A stretch of 64,000 nucleotides of DNA from Bog-473 sp963807675. Its GTDB lineage: Bacteria; Actinomycetota; Acidimicrobiia; Acidimicrobiales; RAAP-2. How positions within the stretch are numbered: the first letter of the stretch is position 1; each line of letters begins with the position of its first letter. A model generated the notes under the pieces. That model saw only the letters and a program-made list of their open reading frames with translations, was not told the origin of the DNA and made no database searches. This document shows positions 8,939 through 17,617 of this stretch, in pieces. Both the position numbers and the translations under genes were made by a program. The stretch is taken from positions 155,342 to 219,341 of the forward strand of contig CAWECP010000007.1 of assembly GCA_963807675.1 (NCBI GenBank), given 5' to 3'.

Positions 8939-9415
8939 TCAAAGGCCCATTCTGGCCGTTCGCTCCAAGATTCCCAGCGTGGCACGTAGGGCCGACTCCG
9001 GCACGATCGGGAAGCGTTCCTTGAAGTCATCGCTGACCTTCGACCAGTCGTAGTAGGACGTCACATTGGTGACCCCATCCTCGCCGGGTTCCAGGCGGTA
9101 ACCATAGAAGTGCGCAACAGGAATGTCGGGCCCCAGATCCCACGCGATCTCCTTGTCTCGCTCAAAGAGGATGATGTGCACGGTCACGTCGTATTTGCCG
9201 AGCGGGACGTCATTGAGCGACTCGCGATCCATGTGGATGACGAATGTGTCGCCTACCTTCTCCGCCGGCTTGCCGCTGAAGTCCTGCAGCATGCCCGAGG
9301 CATCGATGGCCACGTGGCCTGCGGGACTACGCAAGATGTCGAAGATTGCGGCGGCCGGTGCCGGGATGGGCCGGGTCACCTCGATTCGGTCCGACAGAAA
9401 GACGGTATCGGGCAT
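8939..9415 (-). CDS. SRPBCC (START/Bet v1-like) family protein
   Basis: A 158-residue protein beginning MPDTVFLSDRIEVTRPIPAP, with the early helix PAAAIFDILRSPAGHVAID, long beta strands (DVTVHIILFE, EIAWDLGP), VTNVTSYYDWS and a long C-terminal helix (RATLGILERTARMGL). This is the SRPBCC layout, a deep hydrophobic cavity used for lipid or polyketide binding, cyclisation or co-chaperone work. ATG 9415 is preferred because AAGGAGC lies seven bases upstream; the frame opens earlier but without a signal. No partner gene suggests a ligand. Confidence 0.75.
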   Translation of the reverse strand: MPDTVFLSDRIEVTRPIPAPAAAIFDILRSPAGHVAIDASGMLQDFSGKPAEKVGDTFVIHMDRESLNDVPLGKYDVTVHIILFERDKEIAWDLGPDIPVAHFYGYRLEPGEDGVTNVTSYYDWSKVSDDFKERFPIVPESALRATLGILERTARMGL

Positions 9416-9606
9416 GCGGAGCTCCTTATGGACGTTGGCGGCCTCGCGGGTCACCCTCGGTCTATTCGATTCACCAGCATCGCGCGCTGAACGCGGCGGG
9501 CCGCCGGCCCTGGCGGCGAGAACGGTCGAGTGGTCAAAGAGTGAACTTCAGCCCGTCATGCGAGATACTCGGGGCTGCCGATCACGGCTGAATACGGGCG
9601 TGTGGG

Positions 9607-9625
9607 TGCTCCGCTTCGCCGGGAC
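9607..9625. repeat. Dispersed hairpin repeat, diverged copy
   Basis: TGCTCCGCTTCGCCGGGAC differs at two positions from the copies at 5183 and 37597. It lies between the SRPBCC and SDR genes. The stem is imperfect here. It is followed by CAGGGTGCCACC, a block also found in the hairpin at 4505. Confidence 0.5.
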
Positions 9626-9727
9626 AGGGTGCCACCTTGGACGGCCGAAGTATCCAGACTCGAAAGGATTGCGACCCCTTACGGGCGGCTGGCGGCCTCG
9701 ATGATCGAACCATCCGTGTGCCGAAGC

Positions 9728-10426
9728 CTATTCGCCGGTAAAGCGAAACTCGGCCTGCCAGGGACCGTCGGAGTGGACGACCTCCCAATAGCGCTTTGCG
9801 ATGTTCTCGGGGTCGAAGGCGGTGCCCGCAACGATCTGCCCGTCGATCGTCAATGTCGCCACGCGGATGCCGTCTGGCTCCAGATCGGCTCCGAGCATGG
9901 TGGCAGCGGATCGGAGCGCTGCTTTGCCGAGGGAAACGGTGGCGAGGGCTGGAATCGGATGATCTGCGAAGCCGCCACCCGTCACGATGATGGTGCCGGA
10001 ACCGGCCGCCCGCATGGCTGGGGCAGCGACCTGCGTCAAGACGATGGCGCTTATGACGTCAACCGTATAGGCCGTCTGCAGGTGCTCCACACTCGAACTC
10101 AGGAGCTTGTCCGGAGCTCCCATGACCGCGTTGTAGATGATGAGCCCGGGCGCACCCTGCTCGTTATAGAGCACAGCCATCCGAGACCCCAGACCTTCAG
10201 GGTCGCTGGCATCTGCCGCGATCGTGTCAATCTGGGCGCCGGTGTCGGCCAGGCTGTCGGCGAGATCGCGGAGTCCGTCCGTGCCGCGAGCCACCAAGGT
10301 CACTCGATAGCCTCCGTCGGCGAAGCGACGAGCCACGGCCATCCCAAGACCCGGCCCGGCACCGACCAGTAGAAGGTGACGGTTGTCGATCGAGGAACCA
10401 GTGCCACCTGCAGAGTCGTCGGGCAT
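9728..10426 (-). CDS. Short-chain dehydrogenase/reductase lacking the catalytic Tyr
   Basis: A 232-residue Rossmann protein. It has the nucleotide-binding GAGPGLG near residue 22, ADASDPEG at the adenine side, and TGGGFAD and LGKAALRSAATML where the active-site helix lies. The usual YxxxK reads VSLGK: the Lys is kept but the catalytic Tyr position is not Tyr. Closely related atypical SDRs are known, so it may bind NAD(P) without classical dehydrogenase chemistry. The ATG at 10426 has AAAGGAAG upstream. It is a monocistronic gene, divergent from the glycosyltransferase at 10635. Confidence 0.8.
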   Translation of the reverse strand: MPDDSAGGTGSSIDNRHLLLVGAGPGLGMAVARRFADGGYRVTLVARGTDGLRDLADSLADTGAQIDTIAADASDPEGLGSRMAVLYNEQGAPGLIIYNAVMGAPDKLLSSSVEHLQTAYTVDVISAIVLTQVAAPAMRAAGSGTIIVTGGGFADHPIPALATVSLGKAALRSAATMLGADLEPDGIRVATLTIDGQIVAGTAFDPENIAKRYWEVVHSDGPWQAEFRFTGE

Positions 10427-10634
10427 GAACTGCTTCCTTTCGTTTCGAATGTCCTAGGGTAGCGAAACGGAATCTCGATCTCGTGATTGAAGGAACGGCG
10501 GAGGGCGTGAGCGACCATGTCGAGCTTGGACGTGTCGCCAACACCTAGGAGGCGAAGTACGGACCGCAATTCGTCGCACCGGATGGAACGTGGTAGCGCT
10601 CCATGCGCCGGCCGCGGCGAACTTGGAGTTCGAG

Positions 10635-11543
10635 ATGAGCCTTCCGGATGCCCAGATCCCACCCCGGGCCGATCTCGCCGTCGTCGTCGTCAACTACAAC
10701 GCCGGAGAGTACCTCGCACGATGCGTGACGTCTGTCGTCGAGGCCTCGGGAGAGCTTGCGCTCGACGTCCTCATCGTCGACAACGCCTCCCGCGACGGCA
10801 GTGCACGGGCGGCCTCTGAGCGCTCGCCGCGGGTCCGTCTCATCGAGAACCCGGCGAACCGAGGATTGTCCGCGGGGTGGAATCAGGGAGCCCGCGCCGT
10901 CGACGCGCCGTGGATCCTGTTCCTCAACCCCGACGCCGAGATCTTGCAGGGCGACCTCGGAGCGTTCGTAAAAGCCGGCGAGAGGCATGGGGACGTCGCT
11001 CTGCTCGGGCCTGTGATCCGCAACCCCGACGGGACGATTTACGAGAGTGGGCGCGTCTTTCCTGGGGTCCTGCAGGCTGTCGGCCACGCGTTCCTCGGGC
11101 CGTTCGCGCCAGGCAATCGGTTCACACGCGAGTACCGGCAGACAAGCTGGGATCGGAGTACCGAGCGCGAAGTCGACTGGGTGAGCGGCGCCGCCATGCT
11201 GATCCGGCGATCTGCGTACGAAAAGGTGGGCGCGTTTGACGAGGCGTTCGGGCTCTACGGCGAGGAGCTCGACCTCTGCACCCGGCTTCGGGACGCTGGC
11301 TGGAAGGTGCTCGCGACGCCCGAGCTCGAGGTCATGCATGTGGGCGGCGTCTCGACTGGCCGCTCTCGCCGGACCTACCTGATGCACTCGCAGAGCATCT
11401 ACCGGTACTATCGCAAGCATCGGGCGACGGGGTGGCAGCGCGCGACGCTGCCGATGGCGTGGGTGACGCTCCGGGCACGTGCGGAGCTGGTTTCCCTGCG
11501 CCACCGCGTCGCGACCCGCCATGAACGCGATCACGCCCGATAA
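10635..11543 (+). CDS. GT2 glycosyltransferase, WbbL rhamnosyltransferase-like
   Basis: A 302-residue GT-A enzyme. VVVVNYNAGEYLARCVTSV begins the fold, followed by VDNASRDGS, the NRGLSAGWNQGA loop, the metal-binding acidic motif in LFLNPDAEI (about residues 98-106), and DWVSGAAMLIRRSAYEKVG and GEELDLCTRLRDAGW in the acceptor half. This pattern is that of actinobacterial rhamnosyl- or related transferases that add a sugar from a nucleotide donor to a lipid-linked or cell-wall acceptor at the inner face of the membrane. ATG 10635 has GGAG about seven bases upstream. No other cell-wall genes adjoin it. Confidence 0.85.
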   Translation: MSLPDAQIPPRADLAVVVVNYNAGEYLARCVTSVVEASGELALDVLIVDNASRDGSARAASERSPRVRLIENPANRGLSAGWNQGARAVDAPWILFLNPDAEILQGDLGAFVKAGERHGDVALLGPVIRNPDGTIYESGRVFPGVLQAVGHAFLGPFAPGNRFTREYRQTSWDRSTEREVDWVSGAAMLIRRSAYEKVGAFDEAFGLYGEELDLCTRLRDAGWKVLATPELEVMHVGGVSTGRSRRTYLMHSQSIYRYYRKHRATGWQRATLPMAWVTLRARAELVSLRHRVATRHERDHAR

Positions 11544-11757
11544 AGCGCGATCCGATCCTGTCGGCCCTCCTACGCCGAAGGCAGGGTTGGGACGCGGTAA
11601 GGCACGCCATACAACGCAGGGTCGAGACCGCGGCGCGCTCGAAGAGCGGACCGCTCCGCTACTCAGTAGCAACGACAGCTTGCGTAACCTGTCCGGGGTC
11701 GCCAAGGGGTGGTCGATGCCATCCTCAACTTGGGAGTTCCATCTCAGAGAGGACGTC

Positions 11758-11925
11758 ATGGACGACATCGAGGCAATCCGGCGGTTGAAGGCTCAGTATT
11801 TCCGCACTATGGACACGAAAGACTGGGAAGGGATGCGCCAGGTGTTCACGGACGATGTGACCGTGGACACCCGTGCCACGGGTGGCAAGAGGAGAGACCC
11901 TGCGCACTTTCGGGACAGGTTGTAG
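11758..11925 (+). pseudogene. SnoaL-like gene, truncated
   Basis: After a clear AGAGAGG site, ATG 11758 opens MDDIEAIRRLKAQYFRTMDT, then KDWEGMRQVFTDDVTVDTRA. This is the N-terminal third of a SnoaL-like protein, normally about 130-150 residues. A TAG at 11923-11925 stops it after 55 codons. The GNAT gene starts 22 bases later, so the rest of the domain appears deleted rather than only frameshifted. It could make a short peptide but not a complete fold. Confidence 0.65.
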
Positions 11926-11947
11926 AGGTCGGTCGTGACACGATGGC

Positions 11948-12481
11948 GTGGTGCCCATGGACCTCCGGCCATTCGTAAGTGACCAACTTTGTCTGGTTGA
12001 GCCCTGGTTCAAGGACGCCGAGACGCAACAATGGCTCGGAGGTCCGGACTGGCCACGGATGTCCCTTGAACTCGCCGATGCGCCTTTCGGTGAGTTCCGG
12101 GGCGCCCGGGAAACGGGACGCCACCGATTCTTGGCCTGGGACGGGAATGCGCCCGTTGGCTACATCGACTGCGGCACCTTCGACCGATGGACCACCTGGC
12201 AGGGAGGTCCATCGGGACGAGGTGTTGTGGGCGTCATCGACGAGCCGTCCGGCGCCATTGCCTATGTCACGGACCCCGCCCTTCGGCGAAGGGGCTATGG
12301 AGTGGACATGATGCTCTCGCTTATGGAGGTTCCTGATCTCGAACATGTCTCCCTCTTTGCCGCCGGAATCGAACCTGAGAACACCGCGTCCGTCCGGTGC
12401 CTGCGCACGGCAGGGTTCCGACCACTCGACCCGGCCAGCGATTGGGAGGGCATCGTCTATTACGCCAGGAGGAGGACCTGA
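11948..12481 (+). CDS. GNAT-family N-acetyltransferase
   Basis: A 177-residue protein with the GNAT core: FLAWDGNAPVGYIDCG (strands 2-4), AIAYVTDPALRRRGYGVDMM, which carries the acetyl-CoA pyrophosphate-binding RRRGYG loop, and NTASVRCLRTAGFRPLD near the end. It should acetylate an amine in the cytoplasm; the substrate is unknown and could be a small molecule or a drug. Either GTG 11948 or ATG 11957 can start it. The stop overlaps the start of the next gene (TGATG at 12479-12483), so the pair is translationally coupled. Confidence 0.8.
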   Translation: MVPMDLRPFVSDQLCLVEPWFKDAETQQWLGGPDWPRMSLELADAPFGEFRGARETGRHRFLAWDGNAPVGYIDCGTFDRWTTWQGGPSGRGVVGVIDEPSGAIAYVTDPALRRRGYGVDMMLSLMEVPDLEHVSLFAAGIEPENTASVRCLRTAGFRPLDPASDWEGIVYYARRRT

Positions 12482-12969
12482 TGGCTGAGACGTGCGTATG
12501 TTGCTCAACGTTGGTCGATTGGTGGGTCAGGCTGCGCTCCCACCCTGACCTGCCGATCTGTCACAACTGTCTCGGTGGGCTCAACGGTCAGCGGGACGGC
12601 CAGCTGCAGCTCATGACCGGATCATGGATTGTCACCGGTTTTGAACCGATCTTCAAAGTGGCTGACGTGCTTCGCTCGGCCGCCTGGTTCGAGCGTGCGG
12701 GATTTGAGGTGTCGCTCCACGATGAGTCCTATGCCTTCGCTCGTCGGAACCGGGGCCTCACGATCCACCTTGCCCAAGCTGATCGAAGCGAATCTCTCGG
12801 CCATGGTGCCCTCTACATCCACTGTCAGGACGCTGACCAGGTCGCCGAGGAGTGGCGAAAGGCAGAGATCGCAGTAGAAGGTCCCCGAAATGAGGACTAC
12901 GGGAAGCGGGAGGGCTCAATCACCGACCCTGACGGAAACGTGATTCGTTTCGGCAGCCCCATTCGCTGA
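12481..12969 (+). CDS. VOC-fold protein with N-terminal zinc-ribbon-like Cys motif
   Basis: This 162-residue protein begins with a four-Cys segment: CVCC at residues 5-8 and CHNC at about 31-34, a CxxC-type pair suited to binding zinc. After residue 50 comes a VOC half-pair domain: FKVADVLRSAAWFERAGFEV, HLAQADRSE, GALYIHCQDADQVAEEW, and ITDPDGNVIRFGSP with the terminal acidic or polar ligand region. The VOC half resembles bleomycin-resistance or glyoxalase-like proteins. The Cys-rich head on such a domain is unusual. It overlaps the preceding GNAT stop by one base, so the two are coexpressed, perhaps as a small-molecule resistance pair (inference). Confidence 0.75.
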   Translation: MAETCVCCSTLVDWWVRLRSHPDLPICHNCLGGLNGQRDGQLQLMTGSWIVTGFEPIFKVADVLRSAAWFERAGFEVSLHDESYAFARRNRGLTIHLAQADRSESLGHGALYIHCQDADQVAEEWRKAEIAVEGPRNEDYGKREGSITDPDGNVIRFGSPIR

Positions 12970-13098
12970 GGGACCGGAGGAACTGGCGTTAGTCCCAGTC
13001 CACCGAATCCGTGGGACGGTTCTGCCCCGGACGCGCCTCCGCTCGGCTGGTCTGGTCGATCAGCCCACCACTGGTCGGCGGACGCCTACTGTCGGTTC

Positions 13099-13644
13099 GT
13101 GCTGAGGCTCCTGGGGAACCGAATCCTGCTTCGAGACTTCCTCCCACGAGACCGTGACGAGTTCATTGCGCTTGAGTCCGATGACGCGATGTTCAGGTAC
13201 ATGAAGTTCCGCATAGATCGAGAGACCGCCGAATCAATCCTCCAGAATCTGCTCCGGGAGCCGTACCTCGATCCCAGACCGAGCTACAACCTTCTAGTCG
13301 AAGACGCCGAGGGCTTCTCGGGCTGGGCCGGAATCGACCGTATCGACGGAACCGACAGCGCTCAGCTGGGCTGGTATCTCCGTTCGAACCGATGGGGACG
13401 CGGTTATGCCACGGAGGCCACCCGGCTCTTGCTCGACTTCGGCTTCTCCACGCTGCGCAGAGCCACGATGTGGGCAACGGCTGACCCAGAAAACCTGGCA
13501 TCGATCAGAGTTCTCGAGAAGTCAGGCCTCACCAACCGAGGACTGACCGACCCTGCACGAACATGGCGGGGTCAGCGTCCGCGTGTCCTGTTCGAGATCG
13601 AGGCAGAACGGTGGGGAACACCCGCCGATCGTGAGCAGCCGTGA
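13099..13644 (+). CDS. GNAT acetyltransferase, RimJ/RimL type
   Basis: A 181-residue acetyltransferase with the RimJ/RimL order: RILLRDFLPRDRDEFIAL at the start, QLGWYLRSNRWGRGYATEAT with the acyl-CoA-binding RWGRGYA loop, then LLLDFGFSTLRRATMWATAD and NLASIRVLEKSGL. Members acetylate protein N-termini or small amines. The start is a GTG at 13099 near a weak signal. It is the third of four GNAT genes in a 4-kb stretch and stands alone. Confidence 0.8.
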   Translation: MLRLLGNRILLRDFLPRDRDEFIALESDDAMFRYMKFRIDRETAESILQNLLREPYLDPRPSYNLLVEDAEGFSGWAGIDRIDGTDSAQLGWYLRSNRWGRGYATEATRLLLDFGFSTLRRATMWATADPENLASIRVLEKSGLTNRGLTDPARTWRGQRPRVLFEIEAERWGTPADREQP

Positions 13645-13959
13645 CCGTTCCCGTAACGCCACGGCGAAGTCCGTATAGAAGGACAGCGCACTCCCGACCC
13701 GGTGCTTACCTTGAGGGCGGCGGGTGGGCTCAAGGGAACGTTCACATCCAGCCTCGGGTGGTCGGATAGCCAAGCTGGAAGTAGGAACCATCGCGACGTG
13801 CCCCAGCCGCCGGGTCGGGTTCAGGTGACCGACACGTCGGGGTAGGGGATTGAACGCGGTAGACCATCCGAGTTTTCGGCACTACGTGTCGGTACCGGGT
13901 CTAAGGTCCGTGTCCATGGGTTCCCGTCCACTCGCTACCTTCCGCTGGTACAGGTAGGC
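13645..13959. other. Intergenic, nothing identified
   Basis: No supported gene, RNA or repeat was found in these 315 bases between a GNAT gene and the epoxide-hydrolase-like gene. A GGGGATTGAACG string at about 13846 recalls a tRNA T-arm, but no cloverleaf can be drawn around it. Confidence 0.5.
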
Positions 13960-14318
13960 ATGACTCCAGAAGAGGTCGTCCGAGCAGAGCTGGACGCGTG
14001 GAGTCGGCTCGATGTGGACGAGATCATGAGCTTTTTCGCCGAGAGCGCGGTCTGGGACAACCTGCCGTTCGGTCCGGTAACGGGCCACGGTGCGATCCGC
14101 GAGGCCGTAGCGGGGTATATCGCCAGGACGACCTCAGGCAACATCGAGATTCTCAACTTGGCCGTCGCCGGGAATGTCGTGCTCACCGAGCGCTTGGACC
14201 ATTTTTCACGTGGGGTGGAGAGATGAGCCATGCCCAAGTCATGGGCGCATTCGAAATCGTCGGAGACAAGATCACAGCGTGGCGAGATTACTTCGACATG
14301 AGCAAAGGCGGGCATTGA
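13960..14318 (+). pseudogene. Limonene-1,2-epoxide hydrolase-like gene, one frameshift
   Basis: ATG 13960 opens MTPEEVVRAELDAWSRLDVD, then ESAVWDNLPFGPVTGHGAI and NVVLTERLDHF, a clear LEH/SnoaL-type NTF2 fold with the WDNLPFGPVTG segment of that family. After the T5 run at 14202-14206 the frame closes (TGA near 14226). Shifting back by one base restores FFTWGGEMSHAQVMGAFEIV and ITAWRDYFDM to a stop at 14318. Adding a single T gives one continuous gene of about 119 codons. So this is either a fresh pseudogene or a sequencing error in a homopolymer. If intact, it would be a small epoxide hydrolase or binding protein. Confidence 0.75.
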
Positions 14319-14580
14319 CCTATCCGGGAGGCGCTCACACTTCTCCGAGACCGCTCGTTCGACACGCATGATGCACTGAGCGTAGGTACGTTGTCGTGGC
14401 TCTGCTCTGGCGCTGGGCGAATGCAGCGCGCTTCAGCCCGCCCATCCCAGTAGAGCCCGGGGTGCACCTAGTGCCGCCGTCGGGCAGGCCACCGGTTATC
14501 GAGTGATCGCCAGGGGCACTGCTCCATTGCTCGGGATCAACCGTCGGTTGACATTCTGGTCGGCACGTTGGCCCCTCGCA

Positions 14581-15168
14581 TCACGTTTGTTCGTCTGGCC
14601 TGCGCATTGTCCACTCAAGCGGCAGCGCACCGAACCACAGCACGTCGCACCGACCGCCCTGCCATACGGCGTGTGAGCGCATCGTTCCCTCATACACAAA
14701 CCCCGCTCGGCGGGCCACCGCGACTGACTCTTCATTCTCCGCAACGATCGTCAAAAAGACGCGAGCTGCGCCAAGCTCGAACAACCAACGCGTGAGGAGG
14801 ATCACCGCCCGAGTCGCGTAACCGCGTCCCCTCGCGCCTGCCGCAATCCAGTAACCGAACTGCGCTACGTCCGCCTTAGACCAGTCGTCGACTCCACAGC
14901 AGCCGACCAAGGCGCCAGACCTCGCGTCCATGATTGCGAATGCAACGCCATGTGGTGTCTCAGTCGTAGCAAACGCCCGCCAGTTCAACGCGAATTCGTC
15001 GATGACGGCCTCGGCGTCCGCGACCGAAAGCGGCGGAGTCGGCCGTCCTAACCGGTCGAGAACCCCGTTATAGCGTCGGATCGCTGGATCGGCGCATGCT
15101 TCCGCCATGAACCCGGCGTCATCTCTCGACCAAGGCCGGAGGGTAACCACGTCGTCGGAAAGCGTCAC
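14581..15168 (-). CDS. GNAT-family acetyltransferase
   Basis: A RimJ/RimL-like acetyltransferase of about 195 residues: DVVTLRPWSRDDAGFMAEAC at the start, FAIMDARSGALVGCCGVDDW, then QFGYWIAAGARGRGYATRAV with the acetyl-CoA-binding loop, VFLTIVAENEESVAVARRAG and GFVYEGTMRSH. The frame is open to 15441, but the extra 90 upstream residues have no family character. I place the start at GTG 15168, immediately before the first conserved strand; no ribosome binding site decides it. It converges with nothing nearby and its substrate is unknown. Confidence 0.75.
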   Translation of the reverse strand: MTLSDDVVTLRPWSRDDAGFMAEACADPAIRRYNGVLDRLGRPTPPLSVADAEAVIDEFALNWRAFATTETPHGVAFAIMDARSGALVGCCGVDDWSKADVAQFGYWIAAGARGRGYATRAVILLTRWLFELGAARVFLTIVAENEESVAVARRAGFVYEGTMRSHAVWQGGRCDVLWFGALPLEWTMRRPDEQT

Positions 15169-15450
15169 GACCGGATTGTCGGCATCAGCCTCGCGCTCGT
15201 CTAGAGAGGACTCGTTGGCTGCTCGTTTAGACGGGGGTATCTCTCGGCTCACTCCGGGACCTCGATGGGAGCCCTCATGTGTGACATCTGGTGACGAAGC
15301 TACAGAACTTGATGCGGCCACGAAGGACGGGTCTATCGCAGTCCTTTGCGAGCGCCGGCACGTTTCCATTATGGATGACCTACGCCGACCACCCAGGACG
15401 CCTCCGAATGCCGGGAGACGGGCTACGCGGCTCGACGCCATACCTGGACG

Positions 15451-15943
15451 ATGCGGGTTCGTCCTGCAGTGCAGTCAGATTGTCCAGCCGTTACGTCGGC
15501 CTACATCGATTCTTGGCGGGGCTTCATACCGGGACCTCCTGACTGAGGCCGATCTCGAGGTCCAGGCGGAGGCCCGCAGTGGGCGCGACTGGGCTTCCGC
15601 TATCAGCCAGCCCGACCGGATCGTGTTGGTCGCCGAAGACGGTCCGGTGGAATCGTTGGAGTGGCCGAATGTGAACACGCTCCGCCCAAGGGCGTCTTCC
15701 ATGGCTCCAGATGCTGTCCCCTCGGCGTGGGGTCCCGGTGCGGCCGTCGAGCTACTCCGTGAGGCTCTTGACGCTGCTCACGGGGCCGCAAACCGCACTC
15801 TTTGGTTGGAGGTCGTGGTTCGTCAGCTGAGAGCTCGGCGGTTCTATGAACGGGAGGGATTGTTTCTCGACGACAGGATGGAGCCGGGGTCCAATGGGCT
15901 CTTCGATCTGCTCTATTACCGGCACCATCAGCCTGCCCCATGA
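15451..15943 (+). pseudogene. GNAT acetyltransferase with three single-base frameshifts
   Basis: ATG 15451 opens MRVRPAVQSDCPAVTSAYID and SWR, a typical GNAT N-terminus. One extra G in the run near 15520 must be removed to continue as ASYRDLLTEADLEVQAEARS and RIVLVAED. A missing G near 15649 leads into GIVGVAECEHAPP. An extra C near 15732 leads into PSAWGPGAAVELLREALDAA, the acetyl-CoA helix, then LWLEVVVRQLRARRFYEREG to the stop at 15941-15943. All breaks are plus or minus one base in G or C runs and no nonsense codon is present. It is non-functional as written, but sequence error could mimic this. Confidence 0.75.
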
Positions 15944-16042
15944 CGCCGGCTATATGAGGCACCACGAAACCTCGGTCACTCCGACATATTCGCGTGTTCG
16001 ACGGCGTCCATCAGCCCCGCCGACGACGTATGCTCGAGTGCT

Positions 16043-16507
16043 ATGAGCTATGCCGTTGATTTCGTCGACGTGTCCACCACCGGCTTGGAGTCGTCGCCGG
16101 TAGCGACCGCGCTGGCCGGTTTGCGGGCGAACGAGGCTCGCTACTTCAAGAACAAATACGACCAAGTCTTCACGGTCGAACCGGCTGCCAAGGCGAAGAA
16201 GGCCATCGAACTGGTGCACCGCATTCTCAAAGAGGAGCGCGACATCGTCATCGCGTCGCCCCCGCTTGAGGCAACGACGTTCCAGGTCGAGAACATCCGA
16301 TGGACCTACGTCTTCTACGAGAACGGACTCTCAATAAACGTCCTGTACACGCTTGACGGACCCGAACCGAAACGAGCGGTCGGGTTCAAGCTCTCCGAAG
16401 GGATGGAGGTACCCGCCGAGCTCGGCTCGTTCAAGTTCGCGCGACAGAAGTCGAAGCTGGCAGGGACGATCCGCGGCTCGTACTTCGTGATCAAGGGCAA
16501 GTACTGA
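16043..16507 (+). CDS. Conserved-looking hypothetical protein, 154 aa
   Basis: I do not recognise the family. The protein begins MSYAVDFVDVSTTGLESSPV, has a helical, charged middle (AKKAIELVHRILKEERDIVI), then several beta strands (TTFQVENIRWTYVFYENGLS, INVLYTLDG) and a basic end (FKFARQKSKLAGTIRG, YFVIKGKY). There is no signal peptide or membrane segment. Two methyltransferase and acetyltransferase genes flank it at ordinary distances. Length, codon pattern and a clean start make a real gene likely. The alternating helix then strand pattern suggests a single small soluble domain. Confidence 0.6.
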   Translation: MSYAVDFVDVSTTGLESSPVATALAGLRANEARYFKNKYDQVFTVEPAAKAKKAIELVHRILKEERDIVIASPPLEATTFQVENIRWTYVFYENGLSINVLYTLDGPEPKRAVGFKLSEGMEVPAELGSFKFARQKSKLAGTIRGSYFVIKGKY

Positions 16508-16655
16508 ACCGAACAGGTTTCGGATCGGTCGGTGTTCGGCCCGGATCCAACCAGGCCCGAGAATCCCATTGCAATCAACCCTGTGCCCCGGTACGTCGGC
16601 TCCGGGCGCATTGAGAGCTGGGCAATGGCTCCGCCCCAGGCGATACTTGGTGTCT

Positions 16656-17405
16656 ATGTCGGATCTGTGGCAAACGGCCCCAGAGGCATCAAAGAGATTC
16701 GGTGCGCAGGCTCGGGACTATGACCGCTATCGGCCGCGATACCCAGAGAGCGTGTTCGACGCCATCATCGAAGTCACTCATGCCTCAGTTGGGGTCGGCG
16801 TCATCGAAATCGGAGCCGGGACCGGAATCGCGACAGAGCCCTTGGTGCGCCGTGGCCTATCAGTGACGGCCATCGAACCGGCACCTGAGATGGCTTCGAT
16901 GGCACAAGCAAAGCTCGACCATCGGGCTTCAGTCTTCGTGGGTCGCTTTGAGGACTTTTCGGCACCAGGCCACGTCCAAATAATTGCTTCATTCAATGCT
17001 TGGCATTGGGTGGACCCAGAAGTCGCGGTGAACCGTGTGGCTGGGTTTCTCGCACCGGGCGGCTCCCTTGCTCTCGTATGGACCGAGGTCGTCTCATGGG
17101 GTGAGGAGCCCTTTGAGGAACGGTTGGCCGAGGTGTTTGGCTATCCGTGGGCGAAACGATTGGACCATGTTGATGACTCCATGCGCCCGCTTCGCGCCGA
17201 CCCCCGGTTCGATGACACTCTGATTCTCCATCACGTCTTTGAGCGCACACTTGACGCTTCAACCTTCGTAGCCGTGACCAAGACCTATGGTGGCCAACGG
17301 ACCGAGGAGCAGTACGACGCCATTGCAAAAGTCATCGACGATGAGTTCGGGGGCTCGATCAACAAGGTCGAGGACGCTGCCCTCTACATCTCGAGGCGCC
17401 GTTAG
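16656..17405 (+). CDS. Class I SAM-dependent methyltransferase
   Basis: This 249-residue enzyme begins MSDLWQTAPEASKRFGAQAR, then DYDRYRPRYPESVFDAI, a typical lead-in for the methyltransferase-11/25 group. It has motif I VIEIGAGTGIATEPL, an acidic residue after strand 2 in TAIEPAPEM, and FNAWHWVDPEVAVNRVAGFL, a motif shared with trans-aconitate-methyltransferase-like proteins. The C-terminal third caps the active site. It methylates an unknown small molecule in the cytoplasm. I choose ATG 16656 because the family starts here; the frame extends upstream without similarity. Confidence 0.8.
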   Translation: MSDLWQTAPEASKRFGAQARDYDRYRPRYPESVFDAIIEVTHASVGVGVIEIGAGTGIATEPLVRRGLSVTAIEPAPEMASMAQAKLDHRASVFVGRFEDFSAPGHVQIIASFNAWHWVDPEVAVNRVAGFLAPGGSLALVWTEVVSWGEEPFEERLAEVFGYPWAKRLDHVDDSMRPLRADPRFDDTLILHHVFERTLDASTFVAVTKTYGGQRTEEQYDAIAKVIDDEFGGSINKVEDAALYISRRR

Positions 17406-17617
17406 CCAGGTAGGGTTCCAGTCACCGCTTCGCCATAGCGATCGGCATGACCGGATCCTTGAGCAGCTGGCCAATCGAAGTGCTCCGGTACCGGGCGGGG
17501 GAGTTGCGCTTCATTGACTCTGGCGCGAACACGGCAGGTCTCCCTGCAAGAACCTGGGCTCCGACGGCGCGGCAAGTGGTGCAATGGATCACCCCTCGAG
17601 ACTCCAGCGATGCAGCG

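Noticed and set aside
13840..13880. Possible tRNA T-arm (GGGGATTGAACG)
   Set aside because: No acceptor, D-arm or anticodon stem pairs around it on either strand.
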